Origin: Nitrospinaceae bacterium
Lineage (GTDB): Bacteria > Nitrospinota > Nitrospinia > Nitrospinales > Nitrospinaceae
Direction: 5' to 3'
Length of the DNA: 64,000 nucleotides
NCBI GenBank assembly: GCA_028278405.1
Contig: JANQEK010000030.1
Coordinates: 1-64,000, forward strand
The notes under the pieces are model-generated. The model had not been told where the DNA came from and did not search any database. It saw only the letters and a program-made list of their open reading frames with translations. The stretch's first letter is position 1. Every line of letters starts with the position of its first letter. This document shows positions 8,127-16,518 of the stretch, piece by piece. A program made the translations under genes and the position numbers.

Positions 8127-11100
8127 CTATTGAATGGCGAAGTCGGTGAACTTGGTTTTTCGGACTCGGCCGTTCTTGAGCGATTGGTTCATGGCCGTTT
8201 GCAGGCGCTTTTGCAGTTTTTCTTTAACGTAGAGAATATCGTTATAGAACTTGCGCCGCAGAAAATCTTCCACTGTTTGATTCAGGATATCTTCGTAAAC
8301 CGGCAGGGATTCGCGCACCCGTTTTGCGCTTTTGGCGTCACTCAATTGCATTTCCACGCTGAAGCTGAGCACGCGGATATCAGTTGGATTATAAGCCACG
8401 GGCATGATGGTGCTCAGGGTGACGGAATGGCCGGTGAGCGCTTGTAATGCTGACTCGTCAATCTTGGCGCTTTGGGTTTTCCCGGTATCTTTCAGGATTT
8501 GGGATTCGGCCAAATCTTTTAAAAGACTCTTTTCTTCCGGAGATTCCTTCAGGATCTCGGCCGGATCGGAAAGGATGGCTTCTCCCTTGTCTCCCGGTTG
8601 TTCTGTAGCTGGGGTTTTTTCGGGTGTAGGCTTTATCAGATCTCCGGCCAACTCATCCAGCGGTACCTCGCGCGGGGTCAGGCCCTCTGGGACTTCGGTT
8701 TCAGCGGTCTGCATATCGGTCAATTCTCCGGGAGCAAAGGTCTGCAGGGTAAAGTAGACGCTTCCGGCAATCAGAAGAAAGACCACCATGGCTCCACCAA
8801 CGACCAGATCGCCCCGTCGACCATGTGGAATGGTGAACGGGCCCAGTTTCCGCTTCCTGCGTTGAAACTCGAATTCGTCATCGTCATCATCATAGTCTGC
8901 GTAGGCTGCTTCATCATATTTCAAAGGATCTTCAGAGCTTTCTTCACCTTCCTCCGGCGTGACATCTGCTTTAATGACCAGGGGGACCGGCTGCGACGAG
9001 GAATCCTCTTGCTCCTCCTCAGAGAATTGAGAAGGTGTCGTTTCAAATTCTTCATCATCCGGAAAGGCCTGTTTCCAGAGTTCTTCATCCGTCAAAGCCT
9101 CACGCTCGGCGGTATCTGGAGCCATGGGTGCGGGTGAATCGGTCAGTTGATCGGGTTCGATAGTTTCCGATTCCTGGGAATCTTTCTCAAGTACTTGATC
9201 CCAGAAATCATTTTCTTCGACCAGTTCTTCAACTTCTTCGGATGCACTGGCGGCTGGTGCTTCCGCTTCGACAGGCTTTTCCTCTTCATCGTGTTCAGCG
9301 AGCAGATCATTCCAAATCTGCTCTTCCTCTTGCTCCAGCAAGGATTTTTGAGCCTTGGCAGCCTGCTCTGTCGAAGCCTCGGTTTCTTCGGGGATCTCGG
9401 TTGTGGCTTCGGATTCCGACTCCATTTCTAGAGGGATTTCCGCAATTACGGCTTCCACTTCTTCCGGAGTTTCGGCAGCTTCCAGGAGGGATTCCAGTTT
9501 ATGGGCTGTTTCGTCTTCGGTTTCTTCCTCTGCAGATTCGAGAGTCAATTCAGGGATCGGGTCTGTTTCAGTTTCCTCTTGAGCGGTGACTTCTATAGGT
9601 TCCGGTTCCTGCTCGTCCGATTCCAAAGTCAGTTCGGGGATCGGCTCCAATTCAGGTTCCTCTTCAGTGGATTCGGACGTCGATTCTGTGCTCGATTCCA
9701 TTTCCAGTTCGGGAATGGTATCTAAGGATGGAGGCTCTGCATCCTGGGGAGTCTCAGCCTCAGACTCCATCGTCAGCTCGAGTTCCTGGTCCGCTTCATC
9801 GTCGGGAGGGGGTTCCAATGCCGAGCGTTTGGCTTTTTCCTGAGATTCCGATTCTTCCTTAAATGCTTCGGTAACCAGTTGCTTCATATTCAGGTCATCC
9901 AGATCTGTCATCAGGTCAATTTCGCCGGGAATGGTGTGCTCTTCAACGTGAGATTCCTGGATATCCGAAGAAGGAGCCTGCTCACTTGGGACTTCTGTGG
10001 GTTTGTCTTGGCTTTTCGCATCAGAAGGTTCGTCGGATTGCGGTTGAGTCTGAGCTTCCTCAAATAATTGACCGACGGGATCCGGTCCTTTTTCCTGTGC
10101 AGATGAGACAGGAGTTTGTTCGTCGCCGGGTTCGGGAGGAACGTATTTCTCTCCCAAAGCGTCGGCCAATTGCTGTTCTTCGTGGATACGATCTTTTTCC
10201 TGGGCCTTTCTCCACCCGGTTTCTACTTCTGATTGATCCGCGAAGGCTTCCTCCCAGCTTGGCATAGTTTCACCCGCATCGGTGATGACCTTCTCCTCAG
10301 GGTCATTTTCCTCTGTGGGCACAGGCTGGGGAGATTCAGCAGCCTCCTTTTGCGATTCTTGAGAGCTTTTGGCTTCGGTAAAAATGTCATCTACGAGGTT
10401 TTGTTGATTTCCCGCAGGATCGTCAGCAGCGGATTCTTGTGGAACGGGTTCATCGGAAGGCGTTTTGCCTAAAGCATCTGCCAGTTGCTGTTCCTCCAGG
10501 ATACGGTCTTGTTCCTGAGCCTTTTTCCAATCGTCTTCTACTTTGGCCTGATGAAGGAAAGCATCTTCCCAGTTGGGCAGGGCTTCTCCTTCATCGACAA
10601 CGACCCGCTCTTCAAGGTCAATTTCCTCCTGGGTTTTATCCTCTGGGAGTTCCTTTTCGGTGGAGGGAGGCTGCGTCTCCTCCTCGGTCGGCGACGCTGC
10701 TCCGGATTCTTTTTGCTTGGCCTGGTGGTCGGCGATCATCTGGTCGATTTCCCGCTGTCGGTCTTCCAGGGAGGGGAGTTTCTTTTTTTCAGGTTGGGAG
10801 GGTGCTTCGACGGTTTCATCATCCGGCTTTTTGGAGGATGAATCAGGGGATTCTTCTTTGGGCTCCGCTACGGTGCGAGACCCCTCAGCCACGGCCTGGT
10901 TCCAGATAGTGTCGAGAGCCACCTCTTCCAGGGATTCTTCCGGACCTTCATCTTCGACAACAATTTCAATGGGTTCCGGGTCATCTACTATGGGCTCCAA
11001 TTCCAATTCCTGAGAAGCTTCCGGGTCGTTTTCTGACAAGGAAGCCGCCTCTTTTTGAGACTGAATGGACGGTTCATTTGAGTCAGAAACCTCTTGATCC

Positions 11101-11315
11101 TCATCCTTTTGGGGTGGTAATATTGGTTCCGACGAACGGGCTTCCGGTAGATCGGAAGCCCCGGTTTTTATGGAAGCGCTTTTTGGTTTTTCGATGTCTG
11201 TTCTAAATAGGAAAATATAATGACATTTTCCGCACTGGACATCGATACCAGCTTCACCTGGATCAGGAAGATCGACTTTGTAGCTTGATTGACATTTAGG
11301 ACAGGTAATTTTCAT
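8127..11315 (-). CDS. Giant acidic zinc-ribbon single-pass membrane protein (MJ0042-type N-terminus)
   Basis: A 1062-residue protein. Residues 1-40 are a zinc ribbon (CPKCQSSY ... CGKCHYIF) of the MJ0042/zinc_ribbon_5 type found at the N-termini of bacterial membrane proteins. About 780 residues of Glu/Ser/Pro-rich low-complexity sequence follow. Inside this lie two near-identical ~50-residue blocks at about 233-284 and 338-390, sharing WxxAF and QDRI/KDRIxEEQQLADALG. A basic stretch (RRKRKLGPF) leads to one membrane helix near residues 838-860 (VVGGAMVVFLLIAGSVYF). The ~190-residue C-terminus resembles DUF3426-type extracytoplasmic domains in topology. The acidic arm should be cytoplasmic. 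Function unknown. Confidence 0.8.
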   Translation of the reverse strand: MKITCPKCQSSYKVDLPDPGEAGIDVQCGKCHYIFLFRTDIEKPKSASIKTGASDLPEARSSEPILPPQKDEDQEVSDSNEPSIQSQKEAASLSENDPEASQELELEPIVDDPEPIEIVVEDEGPEESLEEVALDTIWNQAVAEGSRTVAEPKEESPDSSSKKPDDETVEAPSQPEKKKLPSLEDRQREIDQMIADHQAKQKESGAASPTEEETQPPSTEKELPEDKTQEEIDLEERVVVDEGEALPNWEDAFLHQAKVEDDWKKAQEQDRILEEQQLADALGKTPSDEPVPQESAADDPAGNQQNLVDDIFTEAKSSQESQKEAAESPQPVPTEENDPEEKVITDAGETMPSWEEAFADQSEVETGWRKAQEKDRIHEEQQLADALGEKYVPPEPGDEQTPVSSAQEKGPDPVGQLFEEAQTQPQSDEPSDAKSQDKPTEVPSEQAPSSDIQESHVEEHTIPGEIDLMTDLDDLNMKQLVTEAFKEESESQEKAKRSALEPPPDDEADQELELTMESEAETPQDAEPPSLDTIPELEMESSTESTSESTEEEPELEPIPELTLESDEQEPEPIEVTAQEETETDPIPELTLESAEEETEDETAHKLESLLEAAETPEEVEAVIAEIPLEMESESEATTEIPEETEASTEQAAKAQKSLLEQEEEQIWNDLLAEHDEEEKPVEAEAPAASASEEVEELVEENDFWDQVLEKDSQESETIEPDQLTDSPAPMAPDTAEREALTDEELWKQAFPDDEEFETTPSQFSEEEQEDSSSQPVPLVIKADVTPEEGEESSEDPLKYDEAAYADYDDDDDEFEFQRRKRKLGPFTIPHGRRGDLVVGGAMVVFLLIAGSVYFTLQTFAPGELTDMQTAETEVPEGLTPREVPLDELAGDLIKPTPEKTPATEQPGDKGEAILSDPAEILKESPEEKSLLKDLAESQILKDTGKTQSAKIDESALQALTGHSVTLSTIMPVAYNPTDIRVLSFSVEMQLSDAKSAKRVRESLPVYEDILNQTVEDFLRRKFYNDILYVKEKLQKRLQTAMNQSLKNGRVRKTKFTDFAIQ

Positions 11316-11644
11316 AATGTCAATTTTATTAATGAGTTAAGGAAGACATTATAGTAATTTTGAGGGGGAAATCAATCCTTTCCAGAATTTTTGCCCAAAA
11401 GTGGTTTGACAATTAATCTGGACCCTCGTATACTCCGTCCGAATTTGGCATCGGTACCTGCCAAAACCGCTGAAACCCTTATAAACAAAGGATTTTAGAA
11501 ATCTGGCGGGTAAGTTCATATTTTTCTTATATTTACATAGAAAACTTCCGATGTAAATACTGTTACACAATTGTCGTATAGTCTTGATCCAGTTTTAACA
11601 CGCTAATCCTATATTGAAAGCGTGTAATTAAAAGATAGGTTTAG
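11316..11644. other. Intergenic region with promoter and long 5' leader of the transglycosylase gene
   Basis: No convincing gene. It contains the promoter described separately and about 200 bases of leader. Near the 3' end an inverted repeat ACACGCT (11598-11604) / AGCGTGT (11619-11625) with a 14-base loop lies 20 bases before the start codon. A 73-codon minus-strand frame here lacks a ribosome site and recognisable composition. Confidence 0.6.
11406..11434 (+). promoter_or_regulatory. Near-consensus sigma-70 promoter
   Basis: TTGACA (11406-11411) and TATACT (11429-11434) are separated by exactly 17 bases. The predicted start near 11441 leaves an unusually long ~200-base untranslated leader before the lytic transglycosylase gene at 11645. 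Confidence 0.75.
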
Positions 11645-12343
11645 ATGGATACTTATAGCTCTACCAAAAATTTAACTACCCTGTTATCGGTATTAGTTGT
11701 CTTCGGTTTTGTGGGAGGATTTTCCGGGAGTATCAACCATCTCACTGGAGCCCCCACGTATAACTCATCGGCAGATATCTCCCTGGACGCGAGACACTTT
11801 TTGAAAATAAACCGCAAACAGGAATATCAGGCTTTTCACGTTGCCCTCCGCGAAAAGCAGAGAATCAAAAGCAAGATTTTTGACGTTATCTCATCCTATT
11901 CTACGGGATTGGACGGGGCTTCTCTGAGTAAGATTCCCCACTGGATTTATCAGGAAAGCCAGAAATATGATTATGATCCTTTCCTGTTGACGGCCCTCAT
12001 TGTCACGGAAAGTTCTTTCAATAACTGGGCTAAGTCTCATCGGGGCGCCCTGGGATTGATGCAGATCCGCCCGCAGACGGGATATGCCATGGCCACCGAA
12101 GTGAACCTGCCGTGGGAAGGAAAACCGACCCTTTTCAAGCCGGAATCCAATATCGCTTTGGGGACTTACTACCTCAACAAGCTTCAGACCCGTTTTAATA
12201 ACGATGTGAAGTTGGCGCTGGAAGCTTATAACCATGGTCCCACCCGGCTGGAGCGATACATTCAGCAGGGCAAACGGCTCCCGGCGGACTATTCCGACAA
12301 GGTTCTCAAGATCTACGATTTGATCCGCTCAAATAACGCGTAA
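11645..12343 (+). CDS. Lytic transglycosylase, SLT domain
   Basis: A membrane-anchored or exported peptidoglycan lyase that cleaves the MurNAc-GlcNAc bond to form 1,6-anhydroMurNAc. The 232-residue protein has an N-terminal hydrophobic helix (LLSVLVVFGFVGGFSGSI). The SLT fold follows, with catalytic glutamate in TESSFNNWAKS near residue 122, GALGLMQIRPQT near 133-144 and the C-terminal AYNHGPTRL near 194. These are the three family signatures. It stands alone behind a strong promoter and may share in wall turnover with the NamZ-like enzyme at 55.5 kb. Confidence 0.92.
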   Translation: MDTYSSTKNLTTLLSVLVVFGFVGGFSGSINHLTGAPTYNSSADISLDARHFLKINRKQEYQAFHVALREKQRIKSKIFDVISSYSTGLDGASLSKIPHWIYQESQKYDYDPFLLTALIVTESSFNNWAKSHRGALGLMQIRPQTGYAMATEVNLPWEGKPTLFKPESNIALGTYYLNKLQTRFNNDVKLALEAYNHGPTRLERYIQQGKRLPADYSDKVLKIYDLIRSNNA

Positions 12344-12424
12344 AAAAATTTTCCCCCGCCCGCAACTGGTTCTCCCCAAAGTTTTCTCGGGTTGTAAAAT
12401 TTTTGTTTGTTCCCAGCGTAAATG

Positions 12425-12430
12425 TATAAT
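12425..12430 (+). promoter_or_regulatory. Possible -10 box upstream of dihaem lipoprotein gene
   Basis: A perfect TATAAT lies 41 bases before the start at 12471. A TTGTTT 16 bases further upstream is a weak -35 candidate. Confidence 0.4.
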
Positions 12431-12470
12431 AGGCTTCAGTTCAATGTCCTGATTTGTAGGTGTTAAGGGC

Positions 12471-12875
12471 ATGATGTTGGCAAATAGAGTACGACGAGGT
12501 TTATTTCTGATGAAGTGGTTTTGTGTTTTGGTTTTGTTGGGAATGGGTGCGGGGTGTTATACCCAGAAAATTGAGAAAGCGTTTGATGGAGATTTTGTTG
12601 CTGCGGACAGCAATAAAATTATCAACGAGTACTGTCGAAGCTGCCACATTCACCGTGACTTTAATCCCGCCGGTCACGTGGAAGAGAAGTCCATGCTTTA
12701 CAAGCGAAAAGTGTTTCGGTATGCAACGGAGTGCCGCACCTGCCATTATCTCGAAAAACAGTTTTCTCTCAACGATTTTACCCGAAAAACACGAAGACCT
12801 GTGGAGGCCAACCAGGGAAAGTACAGGGAGTTTGAACTGGATGTTCTGAGAGCTCAGAGAGAAAAGGGAAACTAA
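12471..12875 (+). CDS. Small c-type dihaem lipoprotein
   Basis: A 134-residue exported protein with two haem-c attachment motifs, CRSCH near residue 55 and CRTCH near 89. Their separation suggests two covalently bound haems. The N-terminal hydrophobic helix ends in a lipobox-like LGMGAGC, so it is probably a lipid-anchored periplasmic protein. An electron-transfer role is inferred from the haems; no known cytochrome subfamily is recognisable. An ATG 13 codons downstream (MKWFCVLVLLGMGAGC) would give a cleaner signal peptide and could be the real start. No partner redox genes adjoin it. Confidence 0.75.
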   Translation: MMLANRVRRGLFLMKWFCVLVLLGMGAGCYTQKIEKAFDGDFVAADSNKIINEYCRSCHIHRDFNPAGHVEEKSMLYKRKVFRYATECRTCHYLEKQFSLNDFTRKTRRPVEANQGKYREFELDVLRAQREKGN

Positions 12876-12954
12876 AAGGGCAACGCGGACTGTCCGTCAA
12901 ACCACTCTGAAAATGAAAGTTCGCACTCCAACAAGTATTCAATTCTCAGTGATT

Positions 12955-12993
12955 CTGTAAAAAACGCCCAAAGGGTTTATGCCTTTGGGCGTT
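12955..12993 (-). terminator. Intrinsic terminator of the HU gene
   Basis: A perfect 12-bp stem (12963-12974 with 12982-12993, loop of 7) is followed on the minus strand by a run of T. It lies 45 bases beyond the HU stop and may also act weakly for the opposing dihaem gene. Confidence 0.85.
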
Positions 12994-13037
12994 CTTACAT
13001 CAGACAGATTGAAATCTTTTTAAAAGTTTGATTTGCT

Positions 13038-13316
13038 TTACAAGGTATTCTTAAGAGTCGGGGCGGGTTTGAACCCAACGGTTTTGCTCGCCTTGATTTT
13101 TATTTCTTCACCGGTTTGCGGATTGCGCCCGGTTCTGGCTTTCCGGGAACGCACCGTGAAGGTTCCAAATCCCGGGTAGGCGAAACGTTTTTCTTTCTTG
13201 ATAGACTTCCCGATTACATCGAATGCTGCATCTAGGACGTCAGCCGTCAATCGTTTACTCAGTGCGGAATCTTTTACGTTTTTTGCTACGGCGCCGATCA
13301 GCTCGTCTTTTGTCAA
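13038..13316 (-). CDS. HU-family DNA-binding protein
   Basis: A 92-residue histone-like nucleoid protein that bends and compacts DNA as a dimer. It has the HU/IHF signature in FAYPGFGTFTVRSRKARTGRNPQTGEEI, where the beta arms contact the minor groove, and typical length. The frame is open to 13403, but the TTG at 13316 is the right start: an AAAGGAGG ribosome site stands about 7 bases upstream and the family N-terminus (xTKDELIGAVA) begins there. A strong promoter and a terminator frame it as a single-gene unit. Confidence 0.95.
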   Translation of the reverse strand: MTKDELIGAVAKNVKDSALSKRLTADVLDAAFDVIGKSIKKEKRFAYPGFGTFTVRSRKARTGRNPQTGEEIKIKASKTVGFKPAPTLKNTL

Positions 13317-13371
13317 GGGAATCCCTCCTTTCGAGGATGGTAGAGGTGGGTAGGGTCTGTAAGCGGATTCA

Positions 13372-13399
13372 ATTATAAAAAATGGCGGATAAAAGTCAA
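13372..13399 (-). promoter_or_regulatory. Sigma-70 promoter of the HU gene
   Basis: Read on the minus strand, TTGACT (13399-13394) and TATAAT (13377-13372) lie 16 bases apart. This gives a leader of about 50 bases before the TTG start. Confidence 0.75.
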
Positions 13400-13640
13400 A
13401 CAAAAAGTGAGACCATGACCCTCTTTTCCTCTAGTATTGGCGGGGGATAAAGGGGTATGCGAGTTTTTGGTCTTGCAATTTATGATAAGATAACAAGTCA
13501 CTTTCCAAAGCATTTTCGAAAAATACAAACTGTCTTGTACGATCACTTGCTTGTGGAAAACTTTTCCAAGTTTTGGAAATAATTTTGTTTTTCAGGTTTG
13601 CTTTTAAATCTCAAAAGTAATTTCAATTCAGGAGAAAAAA

Positions 13641-14213
13641 TTGTCGGTATTGAATATTGCACGACTCGGTCATCCGATATTAAGAGAGATTGCCAAGCCG
13701 GTCGATCTCGAGGCGCTCACTGCGCCCGGTGATAATAATGAACTGCAACAATTGATCGATGACATGATCGATACCATGCGGGATGAAGGTGGGGTTGGCA
13801 TTGCCGCTCCACAGGTGGCCCGCTCGCTGCAAATTGTAATCGTGGAGTATCAGCAGAATGAGCGTTACCCTTCCCAGGATGATATTCCTTTGACGGTTTA
13901 TGTGAACCCTGTGATCACTCATTCCGGGAAGGAAACCGCTTCGTTCTGGGAAGGATGTCTGAGTTTGAAAGATTTGCGCGGCTTGGTCACCCGACCCAGG
14001 GAAGTTACAGTGGAAGCCTATTCGCGGGACGGTAAAAAAATGGTGGTGGAAGCCAAAGGATTTTTGGCAGTGGTGTTGCAGCATGAAATCGATCATTTGC
14101 TGGGCAAGGTGTTTCTGGACCGGATGACGGATCTCACACAATTGGCCTGGGCGGAAGAATGGCAAACTTATTGGACCGAGAAAGATTCCGCTCAGAATCC
14201 GGAGGCAATATAA
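13641..14213 (+). CDS. def: Peptide deformylase
   Basis: A metalloenzyme that removes the formyl group from the N-terminal methionine of new proteins. All three motifs are present: GVGIAAPQ near residues 51-58, EGCLSL near 104-109, whose cysteine binds the metal, and QHEIDHL near 147-153, with two metal-binding histidines and the catalytic glutamate. Length 190 is slightly above the usual ~170, with an acidic C-terminal tail. The start is a TTG with AGGAG seven bases upstream. fmt is not adjacent. Confidence 0.96.
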   Translation: MSVLNIARLGHPILREIAKPVDLEALTAPGDNNELQQLIDDMIDTMRDEGGVGIAAPQVARSLQIVIVEYQQNERYPSQDDIPLTVYVNPVITHSGKETASFWEGCLSLKDLRGLVTRPREVTVEAYSRDGKKMVVEAKGFLAVVLQHEIDHLLGKVFLDRMTDLTQLAWAEEWQTYWTEKDSAQNPEAI

Positions 14214-14218
14214 ATTTT

Positions 14219-14572
14219 ATGAGTATCGATCGAAAACTTCTTGAAGAAGATATCCTGCGTTTGTACCGTGAGCCGATTGTCGGGGCGAATTACACAAACA
14301 CTTACGGTGAGGAAAACCTGGTTAATCTTGTCAATAAGTACCGGGGCCTCGTTCCAGAGGAGATGGAATTCATGCGGGAGTTGGTGGTGGGATATTCGCA
14401 GTCGCCGGATCTTGCTTCCAGTTATGTTTCTGTAGGAGTTCTCCATGCTCTGGGTTTCAACGAGCAAGTGGATGAAGCCTATGCCTGGGCACAGTCCCAG
14501 GACAATAGTGAACAGATCACCAGCCATTTCGATATCGGAAAATCACTCGCGGATCATTTCCTCGGCGATTAA
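14219..14572 (+). CDS. Small protein of unknown function downstream of def
   Basis: A 117-residue acidic, mainly helical soluble protein (MSIDRKLLEEDILRLYREPI onward) that I cannot place in a family. The frame stays open 20 codons further upstream inside def. The ATG at 14219, five bases after the def stop, is preferred because a GGAGG site lies 13 bases ahead. Probably cotranscribed with def. A segment rich in DEAYAWAQSQDN suggests a Sel1/TPR-like helix pair, but this is weak. Confidence 0.65.
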   Translation: MSIDRKLLEEDILRLYREPIVGANYTNTYGEENLVNLVNKYRGLVPEEMEFMRELVVGYSQSPDLASSYVSVGVLHALGFNEQVDEAYAWAQSQDNSEQITSHFDIGKSLADHFLGD

Positions 14573-14588
14573 CAAATTATTACCTGCG

Positions 14589-15914
14589 TCAAACTGAAGT
14601 CGGAGGAATTTTCGAATCACTGGGTTCCACCGGACACACCGAGCCTACGCATTCTCCCTGTTTGAACCGGGAATTTACAAACAGTAGAAATCCTCCCCAC
14701 AACACTCCCGGGATTACGAACAGGCCGGCCATCCACATGCTTGTTTGATGGGCAGTCAATTCCAAAGTGTCCACGGCGAACCCGGCGGACCAATTACTGA
14801 GTCCCATGACCAGGGTCAGCAGGGCCATTTCGGTACTGAACACCCTTCCCAGAAACCGGTTGTCAGCCTCCAAGTGAATCAGGGCAGAACTGAACACCCA
14901 GATAATGGAGCCGAAAAAAGTAGCCAGCGCAATACTCAAAGAGGCCGACCATAAACTATGGGACTGGGCGAAAAGAAAATAGGACAGGGAACCCAGAAAA
15001 AAACCCATCAGGATGGAAATTTGAAGTACGCGGGTGGAGTCGCCGAAAAATTTCTTTACAAGGATTGGGCCCAGTGCAGCTCCCAGCCCTCTTGCGGAGT
15101 ACATGGCGCCAATGGCCATCGATATGGCCGAGGCGGAAGTAAACATTTTGTTGGCGTAAAGCGGGATGAGAGTCATCACTCCACCGGCGACCGCCAACCC
15201 GGATTTCATCAGGGCCAGGACGAAAATCATCGGCTGGGATATCAGGTAACGCATTCCTTCGATCAGAGTGTTGAATCCTGAAGACGGCGAACGTTCGGTT
15301 TTCTCTTTTTTCAACGCTTCTTCGGGGCGCTGGATGCGGGCGATGAACCATGCGGAAAGAAGAAAGGTAAATGCGTCTATAACAAATGCGGTTTTGATGC
15401 CGAACCAGCTTACCAGCACCCCGCCCAACGCCGCGCCGACAGCCAGCATGACCGACCAGGTGGAACCACTGAGGGCGTTGGCGGTGACCAGGTCCTCTCG
15501 CGGCGTGAGGGCAGGGATGATGGCGCTCCGGGCGGGTTCAAAAAAACCGGCCAGCGCAATTTCCACCACAGCCAGGGTGTACAGCAACCACAGATCATCG
15601 GCGTCGTTCACCAGTAGAAAACCCAGCACGACGACGAAGCGCAATATGTCGCTGGCGATCATAATGACTTTCCGGTCCATTCGATCAATCAATACACCGG
15701 CCAACGGGCTGACGAAAAAAATAGGCAGAAGTTTGGCCATCATGGCCGAGGCCATGGCGGTACCGGTTCCGCTCAGTTGGAGGACGAGCGTGTAGATCGC
15801 AATACTGTTCAGCCAGTCGCCCAGCTCGGAAACGACCTGTCCGTACCAGAGGTGGCGAAAAGGGCGGTTTGTTTTAAGCAGGCGAACATAGCCTGTGGAA
15901 TGTCGGGAATCCAT
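14589..15914 (-). CDS. MFS transporter (MFS_3/EntS-like exporter family)
   Basis: A 441-residue protein with about twelve hydrophobic helices. Its early loop RLLKTNRPFRHLWYGQVVSE and the cytoplasmic signature GVLIDRMDRKVIM (loop 2-3) are typical of the EntS/MFS_3 group of major facilitators, which export siderophores, drugs or other small molecules by proton antiport. The C-terminus is Cys-containing (GECVGSVCPVEPS). Substrate unknown. It lies 3.2 kb from the RiPP locus on the same strand, so a role in exporting that product is conceivable but not supported by linkage. Confidence 0.85.
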   Translation of the reverse strand: MDSRHSTGYVRLLKTNRPFRHLWYGQVVSELGDWLNSIAIYTLVLQLSGTGTAMASAMMAKLLPIFFVSPLAGVLIDRMDRKVIMIASDILRFVVVLGFLLVNDADDLWLLYTLAVVEIALAGFFEPARSAIIPALTPREDLVTANALSGSTWSVMLAVGAALGGVLVSWFGIKTAFVIDAFTFLLSAWFIARIQRPEEALKKEKTERSPSSGFNTLIEGMRYLISQPMIFVLALMKSGLAVAGGVMTLIPLYANKMFTSASAISMAIGAMYSARGLGAALGPILVKKFFGDSTRVLQISILMGFFLGSLSYFLFAQSHSLWSASLSIALATFFGSIIWVFSSALIHLEADNRFLGRVFSTEMALLTLVMGLSNWSAGFAVDTLELTAHQTSMWMAGLFVIPGVLWGGFLLFVNSRFKQGECVGSVCPVEPSDSKIPPTSV

Positions 15915-16051
15915 ACTTCATCCTGAACACAGTGTTGAGGGGCAGGGATCATTATTGGCGACGATCAAATATAAATCCCAGCATGGAAGTCTACCGGAAG
16001 AAGCGCGGTTATGATAATATTTTAATTTTTGAGCCTTGCTTGAAAGGGACT

Positions 16052-16498
16052 ATGGAAGAAGCGCCGTATGAATTAGAAGATAAGATTGACAATTGGGTGG
16101 GCCGGTTTTCTCTGTGGGGCTCCATCATATTGTCAACTCTCGCCACCGTCATCTATTGTATCGGGAATCCCCCGGATTCCGAAGAGGTGCAGAGAATGCG
16201 CATTTTTTTTCGTGAAAACGCGATGCAGGTGACCACCTTCATCAAATTACCAAGAGAGGAAATGGCGGAATATGCGGCCCGTCAGACTCATCCCTTTTAC
16301 AAAAGTTATGTGCGGGCTTCGGAAAATGAAAAGAAGGAGATCAACGCGCAGATTCACAATTCCATCGATTATCGGCCGGCCCAATACTGGTTCAACGTGG
16401 TTTTTCTCTGGCTGATCTTTTTTACCACGGTTTGGTTTCTGGGCCTTATGGCTCAAGGTGTCGTGAACTTGGTACGCCAAAGACCTGATTTCAAATAA
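16052..16498 (+). CDS. Small two-helix membrane protein of unknown function
   Basis: Two membrane helices (LWGSIILSTLATVIYCIG and FNVVFLWLIFFTTVWFLGLM) flank a ~75-residue probably periplasmic loop rich in charged residues. The frame is open from a TTG at 15932 and also has an ATG at 15983. The ATG at 16052 is chosen because GAAAGGGA stands five bases before it. That gives 148 residues. No family recognised. It is followed after 20 bases by the desaturase-like gene and may form a unit with it. Confidence 0.6.
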   Translation: MEEAPYELEDKIDNWVGRFSLWGSIILSTLATVIYCIGNPPDSEEVQRMRIFFRENAMQVTTFIKLPREEMAEYAARQTHPFYKSYVRASENEKKEINAQIHNSIDYRPAQYWFNVVFLWLIFFTTVWFLGLMAQGVVNLVRQRPDFK

Positions 16499-16518
16499 TC
16501 CCTTTTTTACGAGTTTTC

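Noticed and set aside
10439-10909. Several long plus-strand frames opposite the giant acidic protein
   Set aside because: The Glu/Ser-rich sense strand produces long stop-free Phe/Leu/Ser-rich antisense frames; no start or ribosome site stands out.
11349-11570. Open minus-strand frame of 73 codons in the gap before the transglycosylase
   Set aside because: No ribosome site, odd composition, and it lies over a strong opposite-strand promoter and leader.
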